This document shows positions 39,937-52,974 of a DNA stretch of 64,000 nucleotides, in pieces; position 1 is the stretch's first letter, and every line of letters starts with the position of its first letter. The position numbers were made by a program, and so were the translations under genes. Location of the stretch: positions 28,510,826-28,574,825 of the forward strand of contig CM041115.1 in the NCBI GenBank assembly GCA_023079485.1, in the 5' to 3' direction. This DNA is from Archilochus colubris (Eukaryota > Chordata > Aves > Apodiformes > Trochilidae). The notes beneath the pieces are model-generated. The model was given only the letters and a program-made list of their open reading frames with translations, did no database searches and was not told where the DNA came from.

Positions 39937-40448
39937 TGTTAAGATTCGGTACAACTTACAATTAAGATCCCACGTGAACAAAGTCAATCCGTGAAGGGTT
40001 GGATGCAAGCAGAAACTTTTATTTGACAAATGACATAGGCAAAGTGATATAATACAGTAAAGATATGGTAAATATGTTGCCTGGCAAAGAGAGGGAGACA
40101 GAGAGAGACAGAGATATATCACCATCCACAGATCCAGTGGCATCCGGCAATCTTTCTTCTTCAGGATGGGGGTCCAGTTCCAGACAGGGCAAAGGTCCAG
40201 TGCAGGGTGGTGGGCTGGTGCTAGGCAGCCATGAATTAGTGCATGGGTGTTCCTTATATGTCTCAGAGTTTTCTTCACTCAGGTGGCTGATTCAGGACCC
40301 TGAAATCTCTCCTCTCAGGAGGGTCCCCTCACCCCACTATTGTCTGACCTGCCCTCAGTCAATAGCAGTGGTTAAACAGTTTGCTAGGGGCATCAGCTCA
40401 CTGCTCCATCTGGGTGTGAAACCCCACCTGACTTTTTCAATCACAACA
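39937..40448 (-). mobile_element. Solo LTR, 512 bp
   Basis: The inverted ends are tgtt at 39937 and aaca at 40445-40448. Read on the minus strand it has the LTR order: U3 start, TATA-like acatataagg (forward 40252-40261), AATAAA at 40023-40018, and a short U5 ending in CA. No primer site or internal region follows. The flanks ttcctttt and ttccattt match in 7 of 8 positions, but they are low in complexity and an 8-bp duplication would be unusual, so they are weak support. Confidence 0.65.
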
Positions 40449-43310
40449 TTCCATTTGCCTTACTGTGATTTGAGGCAAAAAAGTTTTATTATTTGTAAAA
40501 ATATTTTTGAAAAATCCAGAATCTGCATAAAGCGCATAAAGTGACATGCTAAATGATGGCCCAGAATTCAGAGGCAGATGGAGGTCCTTTCATTTTTGCC
40601 TGTGTCTCTGAGGCAGCACCATACTGCTGCTGGGATCTTTTTTGAGTTTATACCTGCCAAAAGTATCAAAGTGTAGTTTGTCTCCTCATGTTTTTGGTGG
40701 AAATACGTGGAACATGATGTGTTTGTGCACAGGTACAGTCTACATTTTGGAAGCATGCCAGCAACAATAAGCATCATCATGGATGGCAGGGACTGTAACT
40801 CAGTTGGTGTAAGATCCTTCAAACTAATGAGTAAATTTAAAAAAAAAAAGAGGTTTCTGAAGGACTTGTCAGATACTTTCCAAAATTAATGTTTAGTATG
40901 AACTCTAGAAAGATCTAAACTCTAAACATCTAAACTCTAGTATGAACATCTAAAAACATTTATGAATACCACTTTGAACACCTGTGGGATACATTTCATA
41001 ATGCCAGTTATTTTAATAGTGTAATAACTCACACAGAACTTTTTTTGAGTAAAAATTTTAGAAGCCCACATTCTTGAAGTTCATATCTTTTCCACAGCAG
41101 AGTAATTTTCTTCAGCTCTTTTTTGTCATGCCTGAGAGTCTGAAATATAAAAGATTCAGACTAAAACACAAGCAAAGAACACAGACCTTTTTAAAAGTAC
41201 CTGGTCATAGGAACATGACTTTTTTCTTTACTATGAGCATGTAGTCAGGTGTGCCAGGAAGTTAAAGACATTTTTATTCAGTTTGTTTAATAAGGTAATG
41301 GCATGATTACAACTGGATAAAGAAACCCTCAAACATGCTTATACTGGTGTTTGCAAATCAGATCTGAGCCTATAAAAGACCAAGTTTTTTGGTCCTAGCT
41401 GGCAGTTTTTGCTGCAGCAGTATTGGGCTTTCTGTATCATGAAAGGATAGAATATAATGATTTTGCAACAAATAAGATTTTCTAGGTAATTAACTGTTTT
41501 CTACGTTGTGAAAATGCTACTCAGATGTGCAAAGTAACCCTAATTAAAGAAGGAAATATGCTATACTTTGTTGTCAATATTTTTCTACTACACATACTGG
41601 TAAGAGAGAATGTAGGAACTTTTCAAGAGCTTCAAAATTCAGTTTTCCCTCTACATGCCTAAGACTGCTCTACACACATTATAATTCCCTTGGGGCAATG
41701 CCTCTGTCTTTTTCTGGTTTTGTTTTGTTTTGTTTTTTTTAATAACTTGCAGTGTAGAGAAACATTTGTTAGTCTATGTGGACTAACCCACAAAAAATTA
41801 GGTTCACTGATGTCATTGGGAGGTGCAGATTATACCTTCATTTGTCATTGGGAGTACATATGTGCCATGGGATTCATAATTCAGAAAGGAATGGTGGTGT
41901 GTGTGGTGCCTTTAACTGTATCAGGTACTCCACAGCTTTCTCAGGCAACGTGCTGGATCTGCTCATCTATTTCTGAGCTAATGTCTCGTTTTTAAGATGG
42001 TTCTCACAGGACTGCATTTTCTCACTTTTTTGCTGCAGTCTCATTTGTAGCTGACTTCCCATTGGGAGGAGGGAGATGTGGCTGTGGAGCTTCCTCTTGA
42101 TTCTCTTGGTAAAGCTACCACTTGAATTTTAAAACAGTATAAAAAAACAGGCATATAAAAATATAATCTCACACAAATTCTCCAAAAGCATGCATGCCAG
42201 CTCAGGTTCCCTCCCCTCCCTTTGCCCTTTCCCTTCCTTTACCCTTGCCTTCCCTGTATCATGCAACTACCATGAGTTTTCTAGAAGAATAAAAATGTTT
42301 GTTGACATGCTGCCCCATGAGAGTATATTATGATGAGCACGTGTTCTGGAAGCTCAAGGCAAAAGACTGCTCCCTATTTCCCTTGACTGGATTTTTCTTG
42401 CAGGCATTTTGAAACACTGTGTCTCAGAAAAAGGTGGACTTCTGCTTAGAGAAGTGGCATTCTAGTGAAGATGGGCATTTAATGAAAGAAAAATAAAACT
42501 AAAGATTACTCTGGAGTATGCATAAAGGACCATCTGGTCCTGGGTGACGGTTCTGATGTGACTGAAATATTGACCTCTACTTTTGGGTAAGCATAAGCTC
42601 CAGTTTGAACAGAACCAGTATTTTTATTTGTTTTGGGCTGAATATTAAAACCCCAGCTAGGTTACTGAATTCCTAAGGAAATCTGGGGCCATTTGTGTTT
42701 TTTTTTAATCTCTTTTTGAATCTTCTCTGTACTTGTAGCAAGCCTCAGGTGGCCTCTGAGACTTATAGAGGATGATGTAAAAATCTTTCTTGAGTTTATC
42801 TTATTTTCAAACAGACTATACAACATTATAAAAATATCTTTTCTCAAGAAATCCTTAGAAAACCTATTGCTGGTTATGGATGTGACTAAATTAATTAATT
42901 TTATATGTTATTTATCTATATCAGTTTTTAGACTGAGCATTTAATTTCTTGATTTTATGTTCTCCACTGGAGGCATTTCTGTTCCATTCAGAGTTATAAT
43001 ACAAACTCTGGGGGGGCTGGAAGAAATAATACCATGAACCAGTTTGTTTTGCAGGACTATATGCTTCAAAATAGAATTTGATGAAGACTTTTTATCTGAA
43101 ACATTTTTTGTTACTGTGGTTGGAAAATTCTCCTTTGTAGAAATGGAAATTTAGGTACTTTATTAACAAGTTTGTTTCTTTTTCTGCTGTTAGCTCTGAG
43201 AGGTCCAAGCTCCCTCTGCACTTGTCTCAATTTTCACCAAGCCTGAAGGTGGATTTTCTTCTTCCTGTCCATGGTGGGGTAGGGGGGGGTGAGGCAGTAC
43301 AGCCTCAGAC
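40449..43310. other. Unique sequence with small local repeats
   Basis: A short local duplication (agtatgaac, ctaaactcta) lies at 40893-40958. A pyrimidine-rich stretch lies at about 42209-42253 and a G run near 43281-43290. No gene was recognised. Confidence 0.5.
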
Positions 43311-43707
43311 TGTCAGCACCGAACATTTGCTGATAATTTCAACATAAGCTTTGGGCTATGTGCAAGGACAGTGCTGCTTAAAGCATATTTTGTAACCACA
43401 AGGAACAGTACATTAGAACACTCGAAGGTTAAGGAGTAAGCAAGACGATTAGATTAAGGGACTTGGCACGATAGCAACATCCACGAAGAAGCTCGAATGT
43501 GTGAAAGATAAGCTTTGTTAGTTAATTGTTGCTAAATGCTTTGTAGCCAATCAAGTTAAAACGTGTGTAACGAGATGTAGAAATCACCAATCAGCAATAC
43601 GTATACGTGGCATTAGCTCTTAGATTAGTGTATAAATATCGCCTTCTGATTCAATAAAGTTGGACATTTGTTTGCATCAAACTGGGTCCCCGTCTCGCAC
43701 TGCGACA
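43311..43707 (+). mobile_element. 5' LTR of a truncated endogenous retrovirus
   Basis: The right end is fixed by the primer-binding site: ...gaca at 43707, two bases, then the site. The left end is placed at tgtcagca (43311), which mirrors the right end (tgcgaca); a start at 43391 (tgtaacc) is possible. A TATA box (tataaata) at 43631-43638 is followed by AATAAA at 43653-43658, only 14 bases later. That spacing implies a very short R region with the poly(A) signal still in U3, as in the avian leukosis group. Two CCAAT boxes lie upstream (near 43549 and 43587). No second copy of this LTR occurs in the window. Confidence 0.8.
43631..43638 (+). promoter_or_regulatory. TATA box of the proviral LTR
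   Basis: Sequence tataaata in U3, with CCAAT boxes 40-90 bases upstream and AATAAA just downstream. Transcription would start near 43660 (inference). Confidence 0.65.
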
Positions 43708-43709
43708 AA

Positions 43710-43727
43710 TGGTGACCCCGACGTGAT
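43710..43727 (+). other. Retroviral primer-binding site, tRNA-Trp type
   Basis: The 18 bases tggtgaccccgacgtgat match the site known for avian leukosis-type viruses, complementary to the 3' end of tRNA-Trp. The site lies two bases after the LTR end, as expected. Confidence 0.9.
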
Positions 43728-43874
43728 GTCGGTTTGAAGATTTTCCGGTCGCAGGTCTCCAAGAACTTTGGTTTTGAAGAAGAAAGGCTGTGAAGAAGCC
43801 GGTTATTTGGTGTGCACCTCATCACCTCCTCGCGATTGGTAGGTGAAGCTTGGAGAAACTTACTTCTTTTTGTT
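43728..43874 (+). other. Proviral leader
   Basis: The untranslated stretch between the primer site and the gag start. It should hold the packaging signal, but I cannot define one by eye. Confidence 0.6.
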
Positions 43875-44636
43875 ATGGGTTCAAAAGAAGAACGAGACGT
43901 TTATTATACTTTAAAGACTTTACTTAATAAGGATAAAAAAGTTATATCGGGCCATGATCTAAAACTGGTTTTAAAATGGACCTGTGAGCATTTTCCCGAC
44001 ATCAATTCGGTCTCTATTTATGACCCTACATTTTGGGATGAGGTCAGAGTTAAATTATGGGATGCCACTACACGGGGCAATAATGAAACCGCCAAACTCT
44101 TATCACCTTGGTGAACACTTTTTGAAACTTTAAAAGGAAAGGAGTCTACTACTTCATCTGCCCCCCTTTCTGCCCCCCCGCTGCCAACCACTGCCGCTAT
44201 GGTGAATGCAGATTTGGACCCAGAACCCTTTGACCCTGGGGGCTGGATGAAAAGTAAAAATGGGACCGAGAAGCAAAACCAAAAGCGACCGAAAACACCA
44301 CCAGAATCATCGGAGTTCCCAGAGGGAGAGAAGCCGGAGAACACAGGCGAGGAATCTTGGAATGCAGACTCCCTCCCTCGTGCGTGCCTGCGTGCGTGCC
44401 TGCGTGCGTGTCTGCGTGCGTGCGTGCCTGCGTGCGTGCGTGCCTGCGTGCCTGCGTGCCTGCGTGCCTGTCTGCCTGCCTGCCACGGCTCCCGACTGCC
44501 CTCCACCTTTCCACCTCGGAAGCCTGATTTATCTTCTTAACCACAGTTGCCATCAATTAATCCTCTGCTTCACCTGTCAACACCACCAGTGCCTGCTATA
44601 GAGCAACAATCAAGGAGTGATCAGAGGCCTGGTTGA
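43875..44636 (+). pseudogene. gag: Decayed gag of an avian endogenous retrovirus
   Basis: The start ATG at 43875 follows the leader, and residue 2 is Gly, so the matrix protein could be N-myristoylated. The first 79 codons are open and look like a retroviral matrix domain (VYYTLKTLL, then a Trp-containing helix region). A TGA at 44112-44114 breaks the frame, which then continues without shift: a Ser/Thr/Pro-rich part, an acidic/basic linker, a Cys/Ala/Arg repeat made by an expanded microsatellite (44379-44484), a TAA at 44538-44540, then a Pro/Gln-rich part up to TGA at 44634-44636. No capsid, protease, pol or env is recognisable after it, nor a 3' LTR. The primer site and LTR layout point to an alpharetrovirus-like or related beta-like avian group. 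The provirus is dead. Confidence 0.75.
44379..44484 (+). repeat. TGCG/TGCC tetranucleotide array inside gag
   Basis: About 106 bases of interspersed tgcg and tgcc units, often joined into a 12-base unit (cgtgcgtgcctg) that reads Arg-Ala-Cys-Leu in the gag frame. It contains no stop on either strand in this frame, so it also produces a long antisense open frame. Rich in CpG, and likely to vary in length. Confidence 0.9.
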
Positions 44637-47600
44637 CACCATCTGGGTCTAAACCATGACTGTCAGTCACCCTGTTCAGGAGGTTTCTGGGATTCCAGCA
44701 CCAATAGAACATGAAACAGGATACATCATCTGATACATGGATGGGACATATTCTCACATACTGAGAAGAAGTTAATATAACCCAGACCCGATTTACTATG
44801 TATTTCTTCTTCCTTTGAATGTTGGAATTATTCTTCCTTCTTACAAGTGTCTAATTATGATGGCCAGCAGCAGGGATGCATAATAGAAGTGCATGGAGCT
44901 ATGGAAGTGGAAATTGGCCGGGAAAAAATATCTGTTGACTCATAGGAATTGTAAAGGATTCACAAAGTAAGCAGCACGATAGGCACAAATAGGTCATTAC
45001 AGTTTAGTGCAAGTTTGCCAATACTTTGATGCCTTAGGTAGAATTTTTCTCCTTTATAAGGCCAAAGTCCCTTCACAAGCTTTCAGGCAAGGGTTGTTTG
45101 TTTGTTGACCTAACAAATGACTGGCAATAGTATTCAGGGAAACATTAGGAAGTATTTTTCTTATATTTATATATGGTGAAAATTGCAAGTGCTTCTCTGT
45201 CTCCAGGTTTAGGAATGCATTAATTAATTGTAAAGTTAGCAAATTACACAATAATTATCTACGACTGCAACCAGAAGCCTTAAACTGAGATAGAGTGGGT
45301 ACATAAGATTTTACCTATTAGTAACTATAATATTTATCAAAATAAATACATTTATTTGAGCCATATGGAGGGTTACAGTAGTGCACTTATTACTCCCAGA
45401 TAAAAAGGCAATTATTGGAATTGTTTATTTTGTTTTGCATTCATTAAATACACTTGAGGGACTAGGAAATATGCCAGGGGGACTAATGACATAGATTAAC
45501 AGCAAATCAGATAACATGTTAAGATGAAAACATGAATACATCTGACATCTGCAGAAATAACAGACCCTTCATTGTCTTATTCTGACTTAGTTAAATCTTG
45601 AGGATAAAAATTAATCTTGCATAGTCACAATTAGGGTTATATTTTAAGCACAGAAAATCTTCCATGTAAAACAATGCTATAAATGGAATTATGATATCAG
45701 TGTTTCCTAATTCCATCTACACACCTGCAGAACAACCGTAGGAGTGTGTTTGCACCTTCTATCAAGATCCATGTCTTATGGTAGTGTCCACATTTCTACC
45801 TGGAGAAGTGTCAAGGGACTAATTCTGTTCAGGGCTGTGAAAGTTCTTGATGATGAAGAAGATAATTTTCCAAGAGAGCTGGTTGCAAAATATCTCTTCT
45901 TCCCTGGACATCATGTGGAAATAGGATGTGGCTCAGGACACAAAGCAAGGTTGTCTTTTCACTGCTTCTTGGAGTGTCTTACCAGAGAATCTGTCTTACT
46001 TGCATTTGTTGTGTTGAGTTTTTGGAGCAAGGTAAAATGCCTGGTACAGTGTGTAGGGACTCATTGCTTTTCTTCTTTTGATCCTAAATGCACTGGACAT
46101 GAAACATGAACTAAGCTAGCTTTGTTGGCTCTATTCTATCAACTCATAGTTTTCCTTTCTTTTGTAAAATAAGTAGACCTTTACTTTATAGACCTTTATA
46201 GACCTTTACAATATATTGAAAATTCTATGATATATTGCTCAAGCAAATACTTTAAATCAGTATTAGAATCAGACTGGACCAATAGAGTGTCAAATCTTAT
46301 TTTAGTAACCTCTCTCAACTCTCTCAAACTTGGAGGCTTGTCTAGAAAATCCCTAAAAAATTTTAGAAGTTCTGCACTTTTGTACATATTACTGTTTATC
46401 TGATCCAGGATGAACAGTCATGAAGCTCACTAGCCAACATGAAGTACAATCTCAGTTGAGAATTAGTTTACAAGATCAGTCAGTTTTAGATTTCAAGTAC
46501 AGCTCAGTCAATGTTTTCACTTGTTGTTGAAAGCCACAATGACAGCACTTGCAGTTACAATAAGCAAAAAATCAAGTATATATCAAAATAGTTCCAGCCT
46601 TACTTTCCTCAACTGCCACTGTAGAGTTTATAAATCTGGAGGTGTGAAAAATGTTAGCATACTCTGGTAGGGACAAGGATCATAACTTTTAAGTGTTGCA
46701 GAAATATTTATTTGGGACCCAGGACCACAAGTTCTATGAATAACACCAGTATTGAGAAAACACCTGTGCGAAATGAAGTGCTTTGACATTCTTGAACTGA
46801 ATTCTTTTATTGAAAAAACAGTCTTATTGCCTATTAACTTATAATTTTTGACAATCTAAATCACTTTTTGTGCTACAATTCTTACAAGATAGAGATCTTT
46901 CAGAACATGATGCAAGTGGTTCTAAGAGGGAATTCACAAAAAATACAAGTAGATAGCAAAGTGCTATTAACAGGTAATACTGTGATTAGCTTGTGGTGGA
47001 CATCTTGGAGTAATATAATACTAACATGGCTGGCAATGATGGAGTAATCAGTATCCTGAGCTGCCAGTGGTAAATACTACAGTAGGAATGCTTTGTTAAT
47101 TTACAGACGGAGAATATAGGAAGAAATCTGTACTAAGCAGAAATTCATTTAGGGTGACTGGCTGCTGGGAAAAAGAATGAGAAGGAAACACTATTGTGAT
47201 CATGTTTACAGTTATTACAAAATCTGAGACAAAGTTGGAGGAGAGGATAGGGAGGGGGAAGAGTTGGGTTGTCCACCTGAGTTAAAAACAAAGAATACAG
47301 ATGCTATTAAACACTATGCAGTAAACATTCCTTGATGTCAACATGTGGGTCTCAGCCTGACCCTTTTATGCTTTGGACTTCTGAAGCAGAGGAATGCATG
47401 AAAAAATAGTGTACATCAAAGAGAAAAAAAGGTTGGGAGAAAAATTTTAGCCTTTGAAGAACAGGTATTATTTCGTAATATTTTGAAGTATTTTCTTACA
47501 ATTTGAAAGGTAGTTCATATTGTGGATATTAAGAACAGACACTGCAATAATGAAGCATAGTACATACATATGTATAAGGTGTGTGATATTCAGTACATGT

Positions 47601-50600
47601 GTTCTTTGGAGATTGAGAGTCTTAAAGAACTTTATGAAGGATTTTTGTACTGAAGACGTCGTGCACGAGTGTTTGATCAGCTACATCATGTTAACAGGAA
47701 ATTTAACTACACCCCTTTTGTACAATCATTATTTGAATTATTTTCTGTTAGTTCCCTGATGTCACTTAAGATATTGCAGCAGAATTAATTTTCAGCTAAG
47801 CAACTGTAGCTGCAAAGTGGCATTTTTCACAGGTATTGCTGCTGAATTTATGCAGAGACACAAGTCTAACATCAACTGTCTGGCTGCAAGCTCTGAGGTA
47901 CAGTATGGTGATGGTGTTGCAGGTGTGTCCCCAAAAGTTTATGACATGCAATCGAGTGACAATTCATCATTTAAGATGGTATTAGTTTCAGCTGAGTCAC
48001 TCTGAAAACACAGCTTTCATGAGAGGAAGTTGTTTCACTGAGTAGTACAGGCCCTCTCTGTGGATAGTTCATCTCATGTGTTTTAGTAATCTATTTTAAA
48101 ATTGCATACTGTGCTGAAGAAGGCTGTTTTGTTTCATTGAATAGAGCCTAGATGATTAATGTGGGTGGATAGTAATGTTTTAGAAGCTTAGTGGTGTGAC
48201 AAATCTTACCTTCAGTAGCCAGAGACTCTTGCTTTATATTAGAGGCAGGTCTAACCTGAGCATAGAGAAGATTAAGAGAAGCTTAAGAATGGGGGGTGAT
48301 CACTGGTTGCTTCTCTCTTTTCCATTTGCTAAATGGATGTCAGTAGAATATGTGATTTATCTCTGTGATAAAGTTACAGTTCTATATGATCTACTAATTT
48401 AGTGAGCAACCTGAGTAAACAATTTCTTGTCATCAAGCAGCACAACACTTCTTAAATTCAACAGGTGATCTAAGGTCTAACAAACTTGCATTTAAAATAA
48501 CCCTTAAAGCCTTGCATGTATCAAAATATTTCCACTACTACTTGTGCTATGTTTACTCTGCTCTGTGTTGCATAAGAATCATTTAGGATGTAAACCTTGT
48601 CTGAATTTCTTTAATTACAAAGTCCAGAATGCAGATAGTAGTATTCAGTACTACATGATAAGTGAATTAAAACTACAGATGAATATATTGGCTATTTAAT
48701 ATAGTGGAAAGAAGAAGAAGTGTATTTGAGAAATAATGTGTTGTCATGAAATTATGATTTGTATCCAATTAAGAATAGAAAGGGCATAAATAATTTCATA
48801 CTATACAGCTAAAATTTATGTACCCTTGCTTTGAAACAGATTTGATGGACAGGTTTTTTATTGGTTTCATAGACAATAGCTATTCTGAAATAAGAAAGTC
48901 AATCATGAATTTTTCTCTCTATGTGAAACATTCTGGTGTAAGACTGCAGTAGTCTCTGTCCATTGCTGGTGAGGACTTCATGCCTTCTCTCATTTTTCTT
49001 ATCCTGGCTACTTAGGTAGTTTCACATCCCACCTCCCTGAAGGACTGGCTGAACCAAGGGCACTAAGGAATAGGAAGAACACTGAAATTCAGGAAATTTG
49101 GATGGGAAAGTTTCAGAACTGGAAGAAGAGAAGTACCTTGTAAAGAAAACGAAAGCTTGAAACTGAACTAGTAACCATCTTTTTAATCTTTTTAAATTTT
49201 TTTTCCTAACCTTACCACAGAGACTCTGATTATGAGATCACAACCTCAGGTGCTTTGTCACATGTCCTTCTTAATCTACAAGTCTACTTTAAAAGCAGAC
49301 TACTGATAAGACAGTTATAGATTTGACCTTAAAAACTGATGTGATGTTTCATTGTCTTAGATGTTTCAAATTGTTTAAACTGTTTACTTATATTGGGGAA
49401 TTATTATCAAATGTCACAGGAGATCTTTCCATTTACTCAGGATGAGTGTGCTTTAAAAAATCACTCATTTCCCACTTCTGAGAGAACATGGAAGATATGG
49501 AGACACCCCCACTGTGCCCTTTGGGTTAAGGTAAGTAGTGGTTCTGTGTTTTCAATAGCATAAGTACAGGAGGTAAAGTGGAGCCTTGTCTGTAGGAGTA
49601 TGTAAGGGAGAGTGTATGACCACGTAGTCTGAAATGCAAAACACCTTTTTAAAGTGTTTCTGCTGTACAAGGACTATGCAAGTCACAACCTTTGCAGTAG
49701 GGATGATAAGCCTGCTTTGAAGTATGGAAGGATATATTCTTAAAACTGGTCACTTGAAAGCTGATCATGGTATTACTTCTTGTCCACTGGATTCAGCTGC
49801 ATGCTTTTCTAAAGTCATGTAGATTAAGGACCACGAGGTAACCATTTCCACTCTTTCCTGTGTCATTCAATTCTGCCCCTCACTTTGCATTTCTTTTTTT
49901 ATATTTTGAGTAGTATGGTCTTCTATTGCTATATACTATCACATTTATAACTGACACCTGGAACAGATAAATTCCCTTTCTGAAGCAGCAATTATTCAAT
50001 TATTCCTAAAATATAAAAGTGATTCCTCATAAAAATGAAAAAGAAAAGAAAAAAAAAAAGGAAAAAGAAAGAGTCTATTAGTTATCAGCCTCTGTACAAC
50101 CTTCTATTTTTGCAAAAGTAATTTGAAAAGGTCATGGCTGGACACATGTAACTTTATCTCTGTAAAACCTACCTATACGAAACATGTCAGTCATTTCTTA
50201 GGCTATATCAGGACGTTGAGATTATTTTGACTGATACTTGAATTGAACCAAGTGTAAGTAACAGAACTAGAAGATTTTGAATGAGCATCCAGTCACTTCT
50301 GTTCTCTTTCAGCTGGATAATTTCTAAAATTGAACTTTGAGATCTTCAGTTTTTAAAAACAAGCCAGCATGTTTCAAGGTAGTATGGGAAAAATCAAAAT
50401 AGCAGCCCTGTCCTCCTATTGTTAATGTGATTATTTAATAAATTAAAGTTATCCTTTTTTTCTTCTAGTAAAGTCCTTTCTCAGGCTTTTGTGAGAATAA
50501 AAATGTACTATAGTCTGATAGATGATGTCTTCTTTGGATATCTATGGCTGGTGGAATTAACTTTATAGAATTGAAGTGTCTTGAGGTGTTAGGAACAACT

Positions 50601-52974
50601 TCAAATGAGGACAAAGAGAACTAGGGATCTACAAGAATTTAGTGCGAAAAGGAACCTAACTGATTTAAGTGATTATATAACCCTAGTTTTAGTCAAAATG
50701 CCATAAATTGGATCTTAAATTAGGTGTGTGAGAGAATTCTGTTTAACAGATGCTAACTTTGAAGGAGGAAATGTTTGGGTTTGCTGATATGGAATTGTGT
50801 GGGTAGAAGGAATTTGTATATGAATTAGTGAACTGGTCAAGGATTTATTCATTCTTGAAGTCCATTTCAACCCAAGTTGTGCTTCGTTTAGATGATAAAG
50901 CTTGTAGGGCTGTTTTGGTGCTCTAAGAGATGAATCAAAAGTTCAGGGTGGAAGGTAATCGTCCATCTCCAAAAAAGCTTACAAGAATTACTGTCTTCTC
51001 CATAGACTGTTTAATCTGTAGTAATGGGAGAGCGACAGAGCAGAAGATGTTTTGCCATTTGAGGATACCAATTAAACTTGGACACCAGAGTGAGAAGAGT
51101 AGATGTGTTTTACTGTCAATAACCCAATAATACAACAAAGTAAAATAGAAAATACAGTAAGAAAAGTTCAGAACAATACACTCAAAGCAGGCAAATAGAG
51201 AAAATTCAGTGTTATGCGTCAAACCATTACTACATGAGTGTAAGACTAATGACTGAGAACAGTGATTGAGATAGACACATCACCACCTGCATACATTACC
51301 ATCAACCAGATCCACAAATGCTGTGGAACCCTGGTTACAGTGATGATTTGGAGAACCCTTCTTGGCAAGTGAGAAAATCCTGTGTGGTGCATCCATCCAT
51401 AGGAGAAACATACAAAGTCGCTGCAAGAGTCCAGCCTTATGTACTACAAAAATCAGCAAGTCAGAATAACTTGCATATTTTGCTATGTGGGAACATATGC
51501 TGGCTTACCTCCTGACCAACCAAGGACTTGGCCAGAGCTCAGGGCACGGTTCGTAGGGTTTCCTAAAATACTTTATTCAGACAGCAAGTCAGCATAAATG
51601 ATACTTTGGGTGCTTAGTTGCTGGCATCAGCATAACTATTGTTGTAACCTAGCATAAAACCCACCAGTACAAAGGTTAGTAGTAAAAAAAAATAAATAAA
51701 TTCATCTATAGGTCAACTCTGTCTTGGTTGTGTTATCCAAGCCTTAGTACTTCAGGAGGTGGAAGGAGCATTGATCTTGTCTTTGAGGAAAATTTCATAC
51801 TTCTGTTTCTATGCTATGTCAGTACATATGAGGAAGAGGGACATTACAGAATTGTACTGAAGACTCTACAGCAATTATTTCTCCCACTTTCTAAAACACA
51901 TTACCCAAATGTCAGAATTATAGTATATCATAATTCTTAACAATGAATAAATCAACCGAAAAACTACCATTCTCTGTGTGCCTTAGTAGGGTCTGACTGC
52001 AGACAGAACAACTCATCTTATTTACCAGATGTTGTCAATAAGTTTCTGGTCATTAGAGGATATATACTCATCCTTTTTATGATTCTCTAGCTGCAACATA
52101 ATGAAGATATTTTCATTTAGCTGTGTTTTAGATATAAACCCTAAGGATCTCACATCTGAATGGCAGGGTTCATAAATTCTGAATAATGTTAAGTCTGAGA
52201 CAACAGACACCCAGGCAAAAGGTAGTAACAGACTCAATTTTTTAAATATAATTCTCTTAGGAAACACAAGGAACATCAACTGTCAAGAGATAATTTAGAA
52301 CAAAGTTCATCTTACAGATGGCATTAAACTTTATTGTAACTAATTTAAGCAAAAGGAAATCTCTTAGAATCTGCAGGTAATCTCTACAGATCTTGCAAGT
52401 GTCTTTAGGGATTGTGAACTGTTTTCAGAAGTCCTAGCTCAAAGCTGTCAAGAATAATTTCCTAATGTATGAGGACAGTCTTGTCATTAAAATGTGTATT
52501 ACTTTTAGAACTGGAAGAGCATTGATGTGAAATGTATTGCATAGAGATTAAAACATTTCACTGAAGCATACACATTTTTTTTAAACAGGATAAGAGATAT
52601 AGAAGAAGTGATTTTAATGAAAGCTGCTTTAAAATTAAAAATATTTAAAAGGAATTAAATCAGGCTTAGTTCAATATTTTTGTGGAGAACACTGTCTCAC
52701 CATTTGCACATAGTATTAAAAAAAGCTTAAGTAACCATGAAGCTTGATGACTTTATTTCATTTAATTAGCAGCAAAAACATGCCAGGTATTTCATAAAAA
52801 CAGGAAGAATTAAAATTTTACTGTTTAAATACATGGTATAATTACAATATTTGTTGCTAGGTAAGAGATTTTTGCTTAAATAAGAGGTAAAATTTTTTTA
52901 ACACTTTTCTTACTTTTCAGTTGGCAATGGATGTGCAACCATCCTTACTGTAGCTTACAGCTGGTGATTTAAAG
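44637..52974. other. Unique sequence, nothing recognised
   Basis: The first few hundred bases could still be proviral, but I recognise no retroviral motif there. Local features are a tandem tatagaccttt unit at 46171-46208 and a purine-rich A/G tract at about 50033-50072. The 121-codon open frame at 45744-46109 has no known motif. No exon was recognised in these 8.3 kb. Confidence 0.45.

Noticed and set aside
39817..40278. 153-codon minus-strand open frame
   Set aside because: It overlaps the LTR at 39937-40448 in its sense direction and crosses the LTR boundary; LTRs of this kind do not encode proteins.
44018..44506. 162-codon minus-strand frame with Arg/His/Ala repeats
   Set aside because: It is the antisense of proviral gag, kept open by the tetranucleotide array.
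45744..46109. 121-codon plus-strand open frame
   Set aside because: No recognised domain and no splice-site or poly(A) support.
51116..51575. Possible minus-strand LTR, from AATAAA and a TATA-like acataagg
   Set aside because: On the minus strand the AATAAA comes before the TATA-like site, the wrong order, and no matching TG/CA ends were found.
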